From assembly GCA_051883395.1 (NCBI GenBank), contig JBJETQ010000038.1, positions 1 through 14,561 on the forward strand: DNA of 14,561 nucleotides, written 5' to 3'. The position numbers and the translations under genes were made by a program. Under the pieces are notes generated by a model, which ran no database searches, had not been told where the DNA came from, and saw only the letters and a list, made by a program, of their open reading frames with translations. This DNA is from HGM11368 sp051883395 (GTDB lineage Bacteria > Bacillota > Clostridia > Christensenellales > UBA3700). Position 1 is the stretch's first letter. Each line of letters begins with the position of its first letter. Positions 14,447 to 14,561 of this stretch are shown piece after piece.

Positions 14447-14561
14447 AGCTTGTAGAGGCGCGGAATTTATTAGTAGCGGAAGCACGTTGCAAGGACGCCG
14501 TCAAAGGAAATTTCGCCGAAGCGTATATTCTCTTGCAAGGATATATTGCTGGGCATAAGGT
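14447..14561 (+). ncRNA. Lysine (L-box) riboswitch, 3' part cut by window end
   Basis: The plus-strand leader matches the conserved L-box core in order: TGTAGAGGCGC, then TTATTAGTAG, GCGGAAGC, CAAAGGAAATTTCGCCGAAG and GCTGGGCA. The aptamer senses lysine and normally represses lysine biosynthesis or transport genes by terminator formation or RBS occlusion. The 5' half of P1 and the junction core are present. The 3' side of P1, the expression platform and the regulated gene lie beyond 14561. A lysine gene such as lysC, dapA, lysA or a transporter is therefore inferred on the plus strand to the right. The motif match is by eye. Confidence 0.88.

Noticed and set aside
1..14561. Mobile element, phage, CRISPR or defence island
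   Set aside because: No transposase, integrase, repeat-spacer array, toxin-antitoxin or nuclease gene was seen. Gene order and polarity look like core chromosome.

Overview
The window looks like chromosomal housekeeping DNA of a low-to-moderate GC Bacillota (Clostridia-like) bacterium, probably an uncultured lineage. This is inferred from Shine-Dalgarno sites close to AGGAGG, sigma-A-type promoters with extended -10 elements, a Firmicutes-style lysine riboswitch, a YkvI-like transporter and Hsp33. I see no insertion sequence, phage gene, CRISPR array or defence gene. All 13 protein genes are on the minus strand. The only plus-strand element is a riboswitch running off the right edge.

Reading in the direction of transcription (right to left), the first unit starts at a good promoter near 14341-14369. 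It encodes a six-TM membrane protein, a SAM methyltransferase, the redox chaperone Hsp33 (hslO), a TPR protein and an HD-domain phosphohydrolase-like protein. The first three junctions are ATGA-type overlaps and the fourth gap is 10 nt. The unit ends in a near-perfect intrinsic terminator (9368-9395). A single-gene unit for a YkvI-like membrane protein follows (8251-9228). The third unit starts at an extended -10 promoter (8087-8116) and carries pgsA (phospholipid synthesis), a 69-residue two-TM protein, valS, a HAD phosphatase and two adjacent polytopic membrane proteins.

The 443-bp stretch at 1490-1932 has no protein gene. It holds a small RNA I read as 6S RNA (1681-1857), with a consensus promoter whose start coincides with the closing stem and a GC-rich terminator hairpin at 1646-1672. 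It also holds the promoter of asnS. asnS is followed after 24 nt by a complete tRNA-Thr(CGU) gene with an encoded CCA end; a small GNRA-capped hairpin lies between them and there is no terminator, so both may be made as one transcript.

At the right edge, divergent from the first unit, a plus-strand extended -10 promoter (14411-14440) leads into a sequence with the hallmarks of the lysine (L-box) riboswitch aptamer. The gene it controls lies beyond the window.

I do not find an obviously new multi-gene system. The items most worth a second look are the two structured RNAs (6S and L-box), a potentially bistable hairpin element touching the ribosome-binding site of the membrane-protein pair, the uncharacterised Hsp33-TPR-HD linkage, and the apparent lack of T-box leaders for both valS and asnS.
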